Source of the DNA: Amaricoccus solimangrovi
GTDB taxonomy: Bacteria; Pseudomonadota; Alphaproteobacteria; Rhodobacterales; Rhodobacteraceae
Length of the DNA: 64,000 bases
Direction of reading: 5' to 3'
Assembly (NCBI RefSeq): GCF_006385685.1
Contig: NZ_VFRP01000002.1
Coordinates: 310,001-374,000 of the forward strand
This document shows, in pieces, positions 1 through 8,616 of this stretch. A program made the translations under genes and the position numbers. The notes under the pieces are model-generated. The model was not told the origin of the DNA and made no database searches. It worked only from the letters and a program-made list of their open reading frames with translations. The number at the start of each line of letters is the position of its first letter. The first letter of the stretch is position 1.

Positions 1-693
1 GGCGGCGCGCAGCCGATGGAGCGTTTCCACGAACGCGGCGCCCAGTCGCCGCTGCCGCACGGGCCGCGCCTCCTGATCGCGCGCGCTCCGGCCGGACCGG
101 ACGACGCGGCGCCGATGCTGCGCCCGATCACCGCCGACGGATTCCTCGATCCGCGCGGGCCGCTGCCCCCCGCCACGGAAGTCGCCGTCTCGCTCGCCGT
201 CGCCGCCGGACCGGTCGCCGCGGGGGCCGGCGCGGCGGAGGCCGGCGCCACGATCCGCCTCGCGCTCCTGATGCTGACCTTCTTCGGGCCGGATATCGAG
301 GACGGAACGGAGCCGGTCTGCTTCGCCCCGGCGGCCGTCACCCCGGATGCGCTCGGCCCCGGCGACTGGATGCTGGCGCCCCGGCTGACGATCAACGGCC
401 AGGCCTTCGGTCCGACCTGCCCGGTCGGCGGCCGCGACACCTTCGCCGCGCTGATCGCGCGGGCCGCGGAGGCCGGCGCGGTGGAGGCGGGCAGCCTGAT
501 CGGCGGCCCCACCCTGATCCGCCGCCCGGTCGAGCCGGGCGACCAGATCCGTCTCGAGGCACGCGAGCCCGGCGGCCGGTCGGTCTTCGGCGCGATCGAG
601 CAGGTGATCGGCGGCGTCCTGCCCCGCCCCGCGCTCGGCGGCGCCGGGCTCGGCATCGGCGTGACGGCCCAGATGATGTGGGCGCCCTATTGA
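1..693 (+). CDS. FAH-like hydrolase/hydratase, 5' end possibly outside the window
   Basis: The reading frame is open from the first base. The first ATG is at 16 and gives 225 residues, so the protein may begin there or upstream of the window. The C-terminal part (residues about 115-200) has a Gly-rich strand order ending in a VEPGDQIRLE-type segment, which resembles the C-terminal sheet of fumarylacetoacetate-hydrolase-fold proteins, where a PGD step precedes the last strands. The first 100 residues are Ala/Pro/Gly-rich and the usual acidic metal ligands are not evident. It converges on matB across a hairpin. The fold assignment is tentative; being a real coding region is much more certain. 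Confidence 0.5.
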   Translation, partial: GGAQPMERFHERGAQSPLPHGPRLLIARAPAGPDDAAPMLRPITADGFLDPRGPLPPATEVAVSLAVAAGPVAAGAGAAEAGATIRLALLMLTFFGPDIEDGTEPVCFAPAAVTPDALGPGDWMLAPRLTINGQAFGPTCPVGGRDTFAALIARAAEAGAVEAGSLIGGPTLIRRPVEPGDQIRLEAREPGGRSVFGAIEQVIGGVLPRPALGGAGLGIGVTAQMMWAPY

Positions 694-722
694 GGAAGCC
701 GGCCCGTTCCTGATCCTCCCGG

Positions 723-748
723 CCGGCGCGCCCGCCAAGGCGCGCCGG
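723..748. terminator. Hairpin between convergent genes
   Basis: A perfect 10-bp stem (CCGGCGCGCC paired with GGCGCGCCGG, loop CGCCAA) lies between the stop codons of the FAH-like gene and matB. There is no clear T-tract on either side, so termination may be Rho-assisted. The symmetric position suggests it serves both genes. Confidence 0.55.
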
Positions 749-755
749 TGCCGGT

Positions 756-2258
756 TCAGGCGAAGAGGCCCGCGAACCGCTCCCGCAGCGCCGCCTTCTG
801 GACCTTGCCCATCGCGTTGCGCGGCAGGTCCTCGACCAGGGCCACGTGACGGGGCAGCTTGAAGGCCGCGAGCCGGCCGCGCAGCGCCCCGGTCACATCG
901 CCCGGATCGCCCCGCGTCGCCACGACCGCGACCACCGCCTCGCCGAGATCGGGATGCGGCACGCCGATCACCGCGCTCTCGATCACCTCCGGCAGCGCGT
1001 CGATGGCTTCCTCCACCTCCTTGGGATAGACGTTGAGCCCGCCCGAGATCACCAGATCCCTGGCGCGGCCGACGATGGTGACATAACCGTCCTCCGAGAT
1101 CGTCGCGAGATCGCCGGTGATGAAGAACCCGTCCGCGCGCTTCTCGGCCGCGGTCTTTTCCGGCATCCGCCAGTAGCCCGCGAAGACGTTCGGGCCGCGC
1201 ACCTCCAGCACGCCCACCCCCTCGGCGGGGCGGTAGCCGGAGGCGGCCGGATCGCCGAGCCGGAGTTCGACGCCGGGCAGCGCCGGGCCGACGGTCCCGG
1301 CCCGCCGGTCGCCTTCGAGCGGGTTCGACGTGTTCATCCCCGTCTCGGTCATGCCGTAGCGCTCCAGGATGCGCTGGCCGGTCCGGGCCTCGAACTCGAC
1401 ATGCGTCTGCGCGAGCAGCGGCGCGGAGCCGGAGATGAAGAGCCGCATGGCCCGCGCGCGGGGCCGGGTCAGCCGCGGGCTGGCGAGGAGCCGCGTGTAG
1501 AAGGTCGGAACGCCCATCAGCACGGTCGCGCGCGGCATCAGTTCGAGGATCAGCTCGGCGTCGAATTTCGGCAGGAACAGCACCCGCCCGCCGTTCATCA
1601 GCGTCAGGTTCAGCGCGACGAAGAGCCCGTGCGTGTGATAGATCGGCAGCGCGTGGAGGAGCACGTCGGCGCCGGAGAAACCCCAGGCCTCGCTCAGCGT
1701 CAGCGCGTTCGACCAGAGATTGTCCCCGGTCAGCATCGCCCCCTTCGACCGCCCGGTGGTGCCCGAAGTGTAGAGGATCGCCGCGACATCCGCCCCGGCG
1801 CGCGCCGCCACGGCCGTGTCGGGCGCCTTCGCGAGCGCGGCCGTCGTCAGCCCGCCGCGCCCCCCGGCGTCGAGCGTCAGGGGAAGCGCCCCGACCCGCT
1901 CCGCGAGCGGGCGCAGCGCCGCCTCGGCGCCGGGATCGCAGACGAGCACGCGCGGCTCGGCGTCCGCGATGAAATAGGCGAGCTCGGAGGCGGTATAGGC
2001 GGTGTTGAGCGGCAGGTAGATCGCGCCGACCTGCAGGCAGGCGAGGTAGAGAAAGACCGCCTCGGGCGATTTCTCGACCTGGACCATCACCCGGTCGCCG
2101 GGCACGACACCCTCGGCCCGCAGGACGGCGGCCATCCGGCCGGAGGCGGCGAGGAGATCGGCATAGGTGATCGCGCGCCCCTCCGGCGTCTCGATCGCGA
2201 CGGTCGAGGCATCGGCCGGGAAGCGCGCGGCGAGCCGGGCGAAGAGGTTCCCGTTCAT
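756..2258 (-). CDS. matB: Malonyl-CoA synthetase (MatB-type acyl-CoA ligase)
   Basis: A 500-residue ANL-superfamily adenylate-forming ligase that should activate malonate with ATP and CoA to malonyl-CoA in the cytosol. The phosphate-binding YTSGTTGRSKG motif is at residues 163-173. The C-terminal hinge and lid follow, with an FITGDLATISEDG stretch and a GRARDLVISGGLNVYP segment. Length and motif spacing match MatB rather than long-chain ligases. The ATG at 2258 overlaps the stop of the upstream agmatinase-like gene by 4 bp (ATGA), so the two are translationally coupled. It ends the leftward pyrimidine-catabolism unit. Malonate semialdehyde made from beta-alanine by the aminotransferase could be oxidised to malonate and activated here; that link is inference. 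Confidence 0.85.
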   Translation of the reverse strand: MNGNLFARLAARFPADASTVAIETPEGRAITYADLLAASGRMAAVLRAEGVVPGDRVMVQVEKSPEAVFLYLACLQVGAIYLPLNTAYTASELAYFIADAEPRVLVCDPGAEAALRPLAERVGALPLTLDAGGRGGLTTAALAKAPDTAVAARAGADVAAILYTSGTTGRSKGAMLTGDNLWSNALTLSEAWGFSGADVLLHALPIYHTHGLFVALNLTLMNGGRVLFLPKFDAELILELMPRATVLMGVPTFYTRLLASPRLTRPRARAMRLFISGSAPLLAQTHVEFEARTGQRILERYGMTETGMNTSNPLEGDRRAGTVGPALPGVELRLGDPAASGYRPAEGVGVLEVRGPNVFAGYWRMPEKTAAEKRADGFFITGDLATISEDGYVTIVGRARDLVISGGLNVYPKEVEEAIDALPEVIESAVIGVPHPDLGEAVVAVVATRGDPGDVTGALRGRLAAFKLPRHVALVEDLPRNAMGKVQKAALRERFAGLFA

Positions 2259-3304
2259 CCGCGCACCGCCGGGCTCGCGACCATCAGGCTCAGGATCTCG
2301 AACAGCATCTGCGCCCCGGCGTGCGCGGTGTTCGTCGTCGCGTCGTATTGCGGCGCGACCTCGACCACGTCGCCGCCGACGATGTTCATGCCATCGAGCC
2401 CGCGCAGGATCGCCTGGACCTCGCGCGTGGTGAGCCCGCCGATCTCCGGCGTGCCGGTCCCGGGCGCGAAGGCGGGATCGAGGCTGTCGATGTCGAAGGA
2501 GACATAGGTCGGCCCGTCGCCGATCACCGCCTTCGCCCGCTCGACCACCGCCTTCGGGCCGATCTCGGCCACCTCCTCGGCGTTCAGCATCGTCATGCCG
2601 CTTTCCTCGGCGAATTCGTAGAGATAGCCCGAGGCGCCGCGCAGCCCGATCTGGATCGTGCGTTCGGGATCGAGCACGCCGTCGAGCACCGCGTTGCGAA
2701 AGGGCGCGCCGTGGTTGAAGCGCTCGCCGTCGAACGGGCCGCCGGTGTCGGAATGCGCGTCGATATGGACGAGGCCGACCGGCCGGTCGCGCCCGACCGC
2801 GCGCAGGATCGGATGCGTCATCGAGTGATCGCCCCCGACCGAGAGCGGGATCACCCCCTGCCCCACCATCGCGCCGATCCAGGCCTCGATATCGGCGTGG
2901 CTCTCGTGGAGCCCGTAGCGCCCCCGGAACGGCACGTCGCCCACGTCCGCGACGCGGAGGTCGTGGATCGGCGCGCATTTCAGGACGTGATTATACGGCC
3001 CCACCCGCTCGATCGCCCGGATCGCACGCGGCCCGAAGCGCGTGCCCGCGCGGTTTCCGACCCCGAGATCCATCGGCACGCCGGTGATCGCGACGTCGAG
3101 CCCGGAGAAGTCCGGCGCCGCCGGATCGACCTGCCGGAAGGGCGCGGTCAGGAAGGTCGGCACGCCGACGAAGGGCGCGGGCCGCGCCCCCCGGCTGAAC
3201 ACCTTCGCCGCGACCTTCGCATAGGTGGGATCGTACATCCGCCCGCCGGGATCGTCGGCGTAGCGCGCCTTGAGCCGCGCGAGCTTCTCGGGGGTGAAGG
3301 TCAT
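2255..3304 (-). CDS. Agmatinase/guanidino-acid hydrolase (ureohydrolase family)
   Basis: A 349-residue arginase-superfamily enzyme that hydrolyses a guanidino compound to urea and an amine using a di-manganese centre. The metal motifs are present in order: GGDHS, then DAHSD, then SFDIDSLDPAFAPGTGTPE. The N-terminal extension of about 50 residues before the conserved GVPMDLGVGNRAGTRFGP segment is usual for agmatinases and guanidinobutyrases. The substrate (agmatine, guanidinobutyrate or guanidinopropionate) cannot be read from these motifs. It lies between an ABC binding protein and matB on the same strand and overlaps matB by 4 bp. An inverted repeat separates it from the binding-protein gene. 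Confidence 0.85.
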   Translation of the reverse strand: MTFTPEKLARLKARYADDPGGRMYDPTYAKVAAKVFSRGARPAPFVGVPTFLTAPFRQVDPAAPDFSGLDVAITGVPMDLGVGNRAGTRFGPRAIRAIERVGPYNHVLKCAPIHDLRVADVGDVPFRGRYGLHESHADIEAWIGAMVGQGVIPLSVGGDHSMTHPILRAVGRDRPVGLVHIDAHSDTGGPFDGERFNHGAPFRNAVLDGVLDPERTIQIGLRGASGYLYEFAEESGMTMLNAEEVAEIGPKAVVERAKAVIGDGPTYVSFDIDSLDPAFAPGTGTPEIGGLTTREVQAILRGLDGMNIVGGDVVEVAPQYDATTNTAHAGAQMLFEILSLMVASPAVRG

Positions 3305-3316
3305 CGGGCACCTCTC

Positions 3317-3382
3317 GTAGGGCGGACATCCGTCCGCCGTCTCGCGGCATGGGCGTGGAAGGCGGACAGATGTCCGCCCTAC
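3317..3382. repeat. REP-like nested inverted repeat that reaches into the upstream stop codon
   Basis: Two 22-bp arms at 3317-3338 and 3361-3382 are inverted copies of each other with one mismatch. Each arm is itself a small palindrome built on GGCGGAC and GTCCGCC. The right arm contains the TAG stop of the binding-protein gene (3379-3381, minus strand). The nested symmetry is typical of REP/BIME-type elements and may also act as an mRNA stability or attenuation structure inside the operon. Confidence 0.6.
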
Positions 3383-4365
3383 CTCAGCGCGCTGTCGGTC
3401 ACCGAATGGGTCCAGGCGCCCTCGGGCTCCCTGGTGATCACGGGATCGGAGCCCGCGGTCAGCAGCGTCTTGACCGTGCGCTCGTAATCGGCCGGGTCGA
3501 GCGCGCCGTCCGAGCCTTCGGTCAGCTTCGCGATCTCGCCCATCATCCGGACCTGGTGCTCCTCGGTCTGCGCGCCGGTCGCGTCGTTCTCGAGCACGAT
3601 GTCGGCCGCCTCCCGCTGGTTCTCCTCGGCGTATTTCCAGCCCTTCATGCTGGCGCGCACGAATTTCGCCATCGTCTCGACGAAGGCGGGATCCTTCAGC
3701 CTGTCCTCGAGCACGTAGAGCCCGTCCTCGAGCGTCGCCACGCCCTCGTCCTCGTACTTGAAGACGGTGAGTTCCTCGGGCGTCAGCCCGCCGTCGATCA
3801 CCTGCCAGTATTCGTTGTAGGTCATCGTCGAGATGCAGGCCGCCTGCTTCTGCAACAGCGGGTCGACGTTGAACCCCTGCTTCAGCACCGTCACGCCCTC
3901 CGGGCCGCCATCGGTCGAATAGCCGAGCTTCGACATCCAGGAGAGGAACGGATATTCGTTGCCGCCGAACCAGACGCCCAGCGTGTGGCCGGGGAAATCG
4001 GCGGTCTTGGTCACGCCCGAATCGTTCCGGCAGGTCAGTTCCATCCCCGACCGCTTGAACGGCTGAGCGATGTTGACGAGCGGCAGGCCCTTCTCGCGCG
4101 CGGCGAGCGCCGAGGGCATCCAGTCGACGATCACATCCGCGCCGCCGCCCGCGAGCACCTGCGCCGGCGCCACGTCCGGGCCGCCGGGCTTGATCGTGAC
4201 GTCGAGCCCCTCGTCCTCGTAATAGCCCTTCTCCTGCGCGACGTAATAGCCGGCGAACTGCGCTTGGGTCACCCACTTGAGCTGCAGCGTCACGTCCTCG
4301 GCCCGCGCGGCGGCGGAGAGGAGCAGCGCCGAGGCTCCGGCGAGGGCTGCGATACGGATGGTCAT
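3379..4365 (-). CDS. ABC transporter substrate-binding protein, NMT1/THI5 (SsuA-like) family
   Basis: A 328-residue periplasmic binding protein. Residues 1-22 are a Sec signal ending in an Ala-rich ARA site. The mature protein opens with a VTLQLKWVTQAQFAGYYVAQEKGYYEDEGLDV segment, which is diagnostic of the NMT1/THI5-like family that binds pyrimidine-type, sulfonate or related ligands. The pathway genes around it make a pyrimidine or ureido compound the likely ligand, which is inference. The ATG at 4365 is chosen because it starts the signal peptide. Two permeases lie directly upstream on the same strand; the ATPase is about 4 kb away, beyond an opposite-strand gene. The TAG stop lies inside the inverted repeat at 3317-3382. 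Confidence 0.85.
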   Translation of the reverse strand: MTIRIAALAGASALLLSAAARAEDVTLQLKWVTQAQFAGYYVAQEKGYYEDEGLDVTIKPGGPDVAPAQVLAGGGADVIVDWMPSALAAREKGLPLVNIAQPFKRSGMELTCRNDSGVTKTADFPGHTLGVWFGGNEYPFLSWMSKLGYSTDGGPEGVTVLKQGFNVDPLLQKQAACISTMTYNEYWQVIDGGLTPEELTVFKYEDEGVATLEDGLYVLEDRLKDPAFVETMAKFVRASMKGWKYAEENQREAADIVLENDATGAQTEEHQVRMMGEIAKLTEGSDGALDPADYERTVKTLLTAGSDPVITREPEGAWTHSVTDSALR

Positions 4366-4462
4366 TTTGGTCGATACTCCTTGGCTCGAAACCGCCCTCG
4401 CCCCTTCGGACGCGCAGGCGATCAAACCGGGCCGCGCGGCGCTTTTCAAGCGGCTTGAGGGT

Positions 4463-5302
4463 TCAGCGCCGCTGCGACGGATGCCAGAAGGTCGCCCAGT
4501 GCTCGAGAAGCGCGACGAGCCCGTAGAAGGCTGAGCCGACAAGGGCCGCGACGGCGATCTCGGCCCAGACCATGTCGAGCGCGAGCCGCCCGACCTCGGT
4601 CGAGATCCGGAACCCCATGCCGCGCGTCGGCGAGCCGAAGAATTCCGCGACGATGGCGCCGATGAGCGCCAGCGTGGCGCAGATCTTGAGCCCGTTGAAC
4701 AGGAACGGCGCGGCCGCCGGCAGGCGCAGGGCCCATAGCACCTGCGCGTGGCTCGCGGCATAGGTGCGCATCAGGTCGCGCTCCATCGCGCCCGCGGCCT
4801 CGAGCCCCAGCACCGTGTTCACGAGCATCGGGAAGAACACCATCAGCACGACGACCGCGGCCTTCGATTCCCAGTCGAAGCCGAACCACATCACCATGAT
4901 CGGCGCCATGCCGACGATCGGCAGCGCACTCGCGAAATTGCCGATCGGCAGCAGCCCCCGGCGCAGGAAGTCGAACCGGTCGACCACGATCCCGGTCAGG
5001 AAGGCCGCGCCGCAGCCGATCGCATAGCCGCCGAGCGCGCCCTTGAAGAAGGTCTGCGTCACATCCTCGCGCAGGATCGGCCCGCTCGACGCGATCCGGG
5101 CGAGGATGGCGCTGGGGCTCGGCAGGAGCACGGGCGAGACCTGAAGGCCCCGCACGATGAACTCCCAGAACAGGAGGAGCGAGAGCCCGAAGACCAGCGG
5201 CGGCGCGATCCGCGCGATCCGCCCGGGCCGCCGCGCCAGCCAGATGTTGAGCGCCCATCCCCCGATCCAGACGGCGAGCGCGGCGAGGATCCAGAGGTTC
5301 AT
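4463..5302 (-). CDS. ABC transporter permease (SsuC/BPD family)
   Basis: A 279-residue inner-membrane permease with about six to seven hydrophobic segments. Two short segments precede the transport domain, which begins near residue 60 after a PSPSAILARI stretch typical of SsuC-type permeases. The cytoplasmic coupling (EAA-like) loop is near residues 175-200 (ERDLMRTYAASHAQVLWALRLPAA). The ATG at 5302 overlaps the stop of the second permease gene, so the two should form a coupled heterodimer. It is followed after 97 bp by the binding-protein gene. This is the import channel of the NMT1-type transporter. Confidence 0.88.
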   Translation of the reverse strand: MNLWILAALAVWIGGWALNIWLARRPGRIARIAPPLVFGLSLLLFWEFIVRGLQVSPVLLPSPSAILARIASSGPILREDVTQTFFKGALGGYAIGCGAAFLTGIVVDRFDFLRRGLLPIGNFASALPIVGMAPIMVMWFGFDWESKAAVVVLMVFFPMLVNTVLGLEAAGAMERDLMRTYAASHAQVLWALRLPAAAPFLFNGLKICATLALIGAIVAEFFGSPTRGMGFRISTEVGRLALDMVWAEIAVAALVGSAFYGLVALLEHWATFWHPSQRR

Positions 5303-6183
5303 CGCGCGCCCTCCCGCCGCGCGCCCATCGCGCGCGCGACGCCCCGCTCCGCGAGGCCGATCACCGCGATCAGCGCGGCGGCCATGAGCGCCGCCATGAA
5401 GAGCGCGGCCCAGATCTGGATCGTCTGGCCGTAGTAGCTGCCCGAGAGCATCCGCGCCCCGAGCCCCGCCACCGCCCCGGTCGGAAGCTCCCCGATGATC
5501 GCGCCGACGAGGCTCGCCGCCGCGGCGACCTTCAAGGAGGCGAAGAGGAAGGGCACCGAGGCGGGCCAGCGCAGGCTCCGGAAGGCCTGGCCCGCCGTCG
5601 CGTTCCAGGTCCGGGTGAGATCGACCAGGATCGCGTCGGGCGAGCGGAAGCCCTTCACCATGCCGACCACGACCGGGAAGAAGGAAAGATACATTGAGAT
5701 CAGCGCCTTCGGCAGCAACCCTGTCACGCCGACCGAATTCAGGACCACGATGATCATCGGCGCGATGGCGAGGATCGGGATCGTCTGGCTCGCGATCACC
5801 CAGGGCATCACGCTCGCGTCCATCGTCCGGTCGCGCACGATGCCGATGGCGAGCAGCACGCCCAGGCCCGTCCCCAGCGCGAAGCCGGTCAGCGTGGCCG
5901 AGAGCGTGACCCAGGAATGGTAGATCAGGCTCCGCTTCGAGGTCGGATTCATTTCGACCGTCGTCTTCCAGACCTCGGCGACAATCTGGTCGGGCGCGGG
6001 CAGCCGCGGCCGCTCCTGGCTCAGCGTCGCCTCGACAAGCGCGCGCCCCGAGAGCGGCGCCCCGGCCCGCGCGGCCGCGTCCCGCGCCATCGGCGCGTTG
6101 AGCGCGATGGCGGCGAGATACCAGACCGCGACGAGCACCGCGAGCACGGTCAGGACCGGCGCGAGCGCGCCCCGGGCGGTCAT
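5299..6183 (-). CDS. ABC transporter permease (SsuC/BPD family), second subunit
   Basis: A 294-residue permease with an N-terminal membrane anchor (residues 7-28), a long periplasmic stretch to about residue 85, then a five-helix transport domain. The coupling loop is near residues 185-215 (LVDLTRTWNATAGQAFRSLRWPA). It overlaps the downstream permease by 4 bp. It is the first gene of the leftward permease/binding-protein block. The 190 bp upstream is shared with the divergent phytase-like gene and must hold both promoters. Its partner ATPase (8617-9405) lies on the far side of that gene. Confidence 0.88.
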   Translation of the reverse strand: MTARGALAPVLTVLAVLVAVWYLAAIALNAPMARDAAARAGAPLSGRALVEATLSQERPRLPAPDQIVAEVWKTTVEMNPTSKRSLIYHSWVTLSATLTGFALGTGLGVLLAIGIVRDRTMDASVMPWVIASQTIPILAIAPMIIVVLNSVGVTGLLPKALISMYLSFFPVVVGMVKGFRSPDAILVDLTRTWNATAGQAFRSLRWPASVPFLFASLKVAAAASLVGAIIGELPTGAVAGLGARMLSGSYYGQTIQIWAALFMAALMAAALIAVIGLAERGVARAMGARREGAR

Positions 6184-6373
6184 TCCGACGCCTCGCGCGG
6201 ATCGGGTACGGGGATGAAAACAGCCGGCATGGGCGAAGGTTAGCAGCTATCGCCGCCGCGTCCACGCGGATTTCGCGCGGGCGGGCGGTCACGAAACCGA
6301 CGCGGGGACGACATGAAAGCGTCATCCCGCGCGTCGATGAAGGCGCGATCCTCTTTTCGCGATGGAGCCCTTC

Positions 6374-8560
6374 ATGCCGATCACCCGGCCCCCCGCCGCC
6401 TGCCTCGTCTCGCTGGCCGCGCTCACGCTCGCCACGCCGGCGCTGGCGGAACCCTTCTTCAACCGGATCGCCTCCTTCCCGGTCGCGGAGAACCTGCCCG
6501 AGGGGACGGATCCCGCCACGCCGACCTCGGCGGAGATCGTGACGGCGAGCGGCGACGGGATGGTGGTGATCTACAGCGACAGCCCGAACGAGGAGATCGG
6601 CTTCGTCGACATCGCCGATCCCGCCGCGCCGAAGGGGCTCGGCAGCCTCGCGATGGGGGGCGAGCCCACCTCGGTCGCGACGCGGGGCGGGACGGTCTTC
6701 GTCGGCGTCAACACTTCTGAGAGCCACGCCAATCCCTCGGGCCGCCTCGCCACCGTCGACATCGCGACGCGCGCCGAGACCGGCTCCTGCGAACTCGGCG
6801 GTCAGCCGGATTCGGTCGCGGTGGCGCCGGACGGGAGCTTCGTCGCGGTCGCGGTCGAGAACGAGCGCGACGAGGATCTGAACGACGGCGCGCTTCCGCA
6901 GATGCCGGCGGGCCACGTCGCGATCGCGCCGCTCAGGGAGGGCGCGGTCGATTGCGCCGGGCTGATCCGCGCCGCTGTGACCGGACTCGCGGAGATCGCA
7001 CCGGAGGATCCGGAGCCGGAATTCGTCGACGTGAACGCGGCGGGCGAGATCGCGGTGACGCTGCAGGAGAACAACCACGTCGTGATCCTCGACCGGACCG
7101 GCGAGGTGCTGGCGCATTTTTCCGCCGGAACCGTCGATCTCGACGGCGTCGATCTCTCCGACGACGGGCGGCTCTCCTTCACCGAGAGCGCGAAGGGCGT
7201 GCGCCGCGAGCCCGACGCGGTCCAGTGGGTGAGCGCCGACCGGCTCGCCATCGCCAACGAGGGCGACTGGCAGGGCGGCTCGCGCGGCTTCTCGGTCCTG
7301 AACCGCGACGGATCGCTCGCCTACGAGAGCGGCCCGGCCCTCGAACGGGCCATCGTCGAGATCGGCCAGTATCCCGACAAGCGCTCGGATGCGAAGGGGG
7401 TGGAGCCGGAGGGGCTCGAATTCGCGCGTTTCGGCGAGGAGGACTATCTCTTCGTGCTGACCGAACGCGCCTCGGTGGTCGGAGTCTACGGGATGAAGGA
7501 CGGGCAGCCGGACCTGCGCCAGCTGCTGCCCTCCGGCGTCTCGCCCGAGGGGGCGGTCGCGATCCCGTCGCGCCGCCTGCTCGTCACCGCGAACGAGGCC
7601 GATCTGGTCGAGGACGGCGCGGCGCGGTCTCACGTGATGCTCTACGCGCTCCAGGATGTCGCGGCGCCGGATTATCCGACGATCACCTCGGCGGGCGCCC
7701 CGGAACTCATCGGCTGGGGCGCGCTCTCGGGTCTCGCGGCCGATCCGGAAACCCCGGGCAAGCTCTACGCGGTCAGCGACAGCTTCTATGGCGGAGAGCC
7801 CCGGATCTTCGAGATCGACGCCACCGCGACGCCCGCCCGGATCACCCGCGCGATCGACGTCACCCGCGACGGCGCGCCGGCGCGGAAGCTCGACCTCGAA
7901 GGGATCGCGCCCGACGGCGAAGGGGGCTTCTGGCTCGCCAACGAGGGGAACCGCGACAAGCTGATCCCGCACGCGCTGATCCATGTCGATGCCGAGGGCG
8001 CCGTCGCGGAGGAGATCGCCTTCCCCGAGGAACTCGCCGGCGCCGAGACGCGCTTCGGCGCCGAGGGCGTGACGATGGTCGATGGCAAGCTCTGGGTCGC
8101 GGTCCAGCGCGAATGGGGCGACGACCCGAAGGGCGCGGCGAAGCTCCTCGCCTATGACCCCGAGGCCGAGATCTGGGGCGCGGTGCGCTACCCGCTCGAC
8201 CCGGCGCCGGAGGGCGGCTGGATCGGCCTTTCCGAGATCAGCGCGCATGGCGATCACGTCTACCTGATCGAGCGCGACAACCGGATCGGGACGGCGGCGA
8301 AGGTGAAGCGGATCACGCGGGTCGCGATCTCCGAGCTCGAGCCCGCGCCGCTCGGGGGCGAACTTCCGGTGGTGACCAAGGAAATGGTGCGCGACCTGCT
8401 GCCCGATCTCGCCGCGCCGAAGGGCTATGTGGTCGACAAGGTCGAGGGCTTCGCCATCGACGCCTCCGGCGCCGCCTACGCGGTCACCGACAACGACGGC
8501 GTCGACGACAGTTCCGGCGAGACCGATTTCCTGCGCCTCGGCCCGGCGGAAGCGATGTAA
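6374..8560 (+). CDS. Exported esterase-like/phytase-like beta-propeller protein
   Basis: A 728-residue secreted protein. Residues 1-25 form a Sec signal (Ala-rich h-region, TPALAEP cleavage area). The N-terminal half repeats beta-propeller blades (GGQPDSVAVAPDGSF type). The C-terminal half (about 445-725) fits the phytase-like/esterase-like family, with LDLEGIAPDGEGGFWLANEG and DKVEGFAIDASGAAYAVTDNDGVDD segments. It probably acts on phosphoesters or related esters in the periplasm, perhaps Ca-dependent. The start at 6374 is preferred over an ATG at 6362 because GGAG lies 6 bases before it. It is the only rightward gene between the permease and ATPase genes of one transporter, so it splits that operon. 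Confidence 0.8.
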   Translation: MPITRPPAACLVSLAALTLATPALAEPFFNRIASFPVAENLPEGTDPATPTSAEIVTASGDGMVVIYSDSPNEEIGFVDIADPAAPKGLGSLAMGGEPTSVATRGGTVFVGVNTSESHANPSGRLATVDIATRAETGSCELGGQPDSVAVAPDGSFVAVAVENERDEDLNDGALPQMPAGHVAIAPLREGAVDCAGLIRAAVTGLAEIAPEDPEPEFVDVNAAGEIAVTLQENNHVVILDRTGEVLAHFSAGTVDLDGVDLSDDGRLSFTESAKGVRREPDAVQWVSADRLAIANEGDWQGGSRGFSVLNRDGSLAYESGPALERAIVEIGQYPDKRSDAKGVEPEGLEFARFGEEDYLFVLTERASVVGVYGMKDGQPDLRQLLPSGVSPEGAVAIPSRRLLVTANEADLVEDGAARSHVMLYALQDVAAPDYPTITSAGAPELIGWGALSGLAADPETPGKLYAVSDSFYGGEPRIFEIDATATPARITRAIDVTRDGAPARKLDLEGIAPDGEGGFWLANEGNRDKLIPHALIHVDAEGAVAEEIAFPEELAGAETRFGAEGVTMVDGKLWVAVQREWGDDPKGAAKLLAYDPEAEIWGAVRYPLDPAPEGGWIGLSEISAHGDHVYLIERDNRIGTAAKVKRITRVAISELEPAPLGGELPVVTKEMVRDLLPDLAAPKGYVVDKVEGFAIDASGAAYAVTDNDGVDDSSGETDFLRLGPAEAM

Positions 8561-8586
8561 TCTCCGACGGCGGCGGGAAATCGACG

Positions 8587-8606
8587 GGCGCCTTCTCCGA
8601 GGCGCC
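8587..8606. terminator. Hairpin between convergent phytase-like and ABC ATPase genes
   Basis: A 7-bp stem (GGCGCCT with AGGCGCC, loop TCTCCG) sits in the 56-bp gap between two convergent stop codons. On the plus strand it is followed by AGTTTCG. A bidirectional terminator is the simplest reading. Confidence 0.5.
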
Positions 8607-8616
8607 AGTTTCGCGT

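Noticed and set aside
4366-4462. TPP riboswitch before the NMT1/THI5-type binding protein
   Set aside because: The leader has no CUGAGA or other thi-box element and is only 97 bases.
4463-8257. A 1264-codon open frame on the minus strand continuing upstream of the permease
   Set aside because: Only the last 280 codons look like a protein (the permease). The rest is Arg/Asp/Gly-rich antisense of the phytase-like gene, a common effect of high GC.
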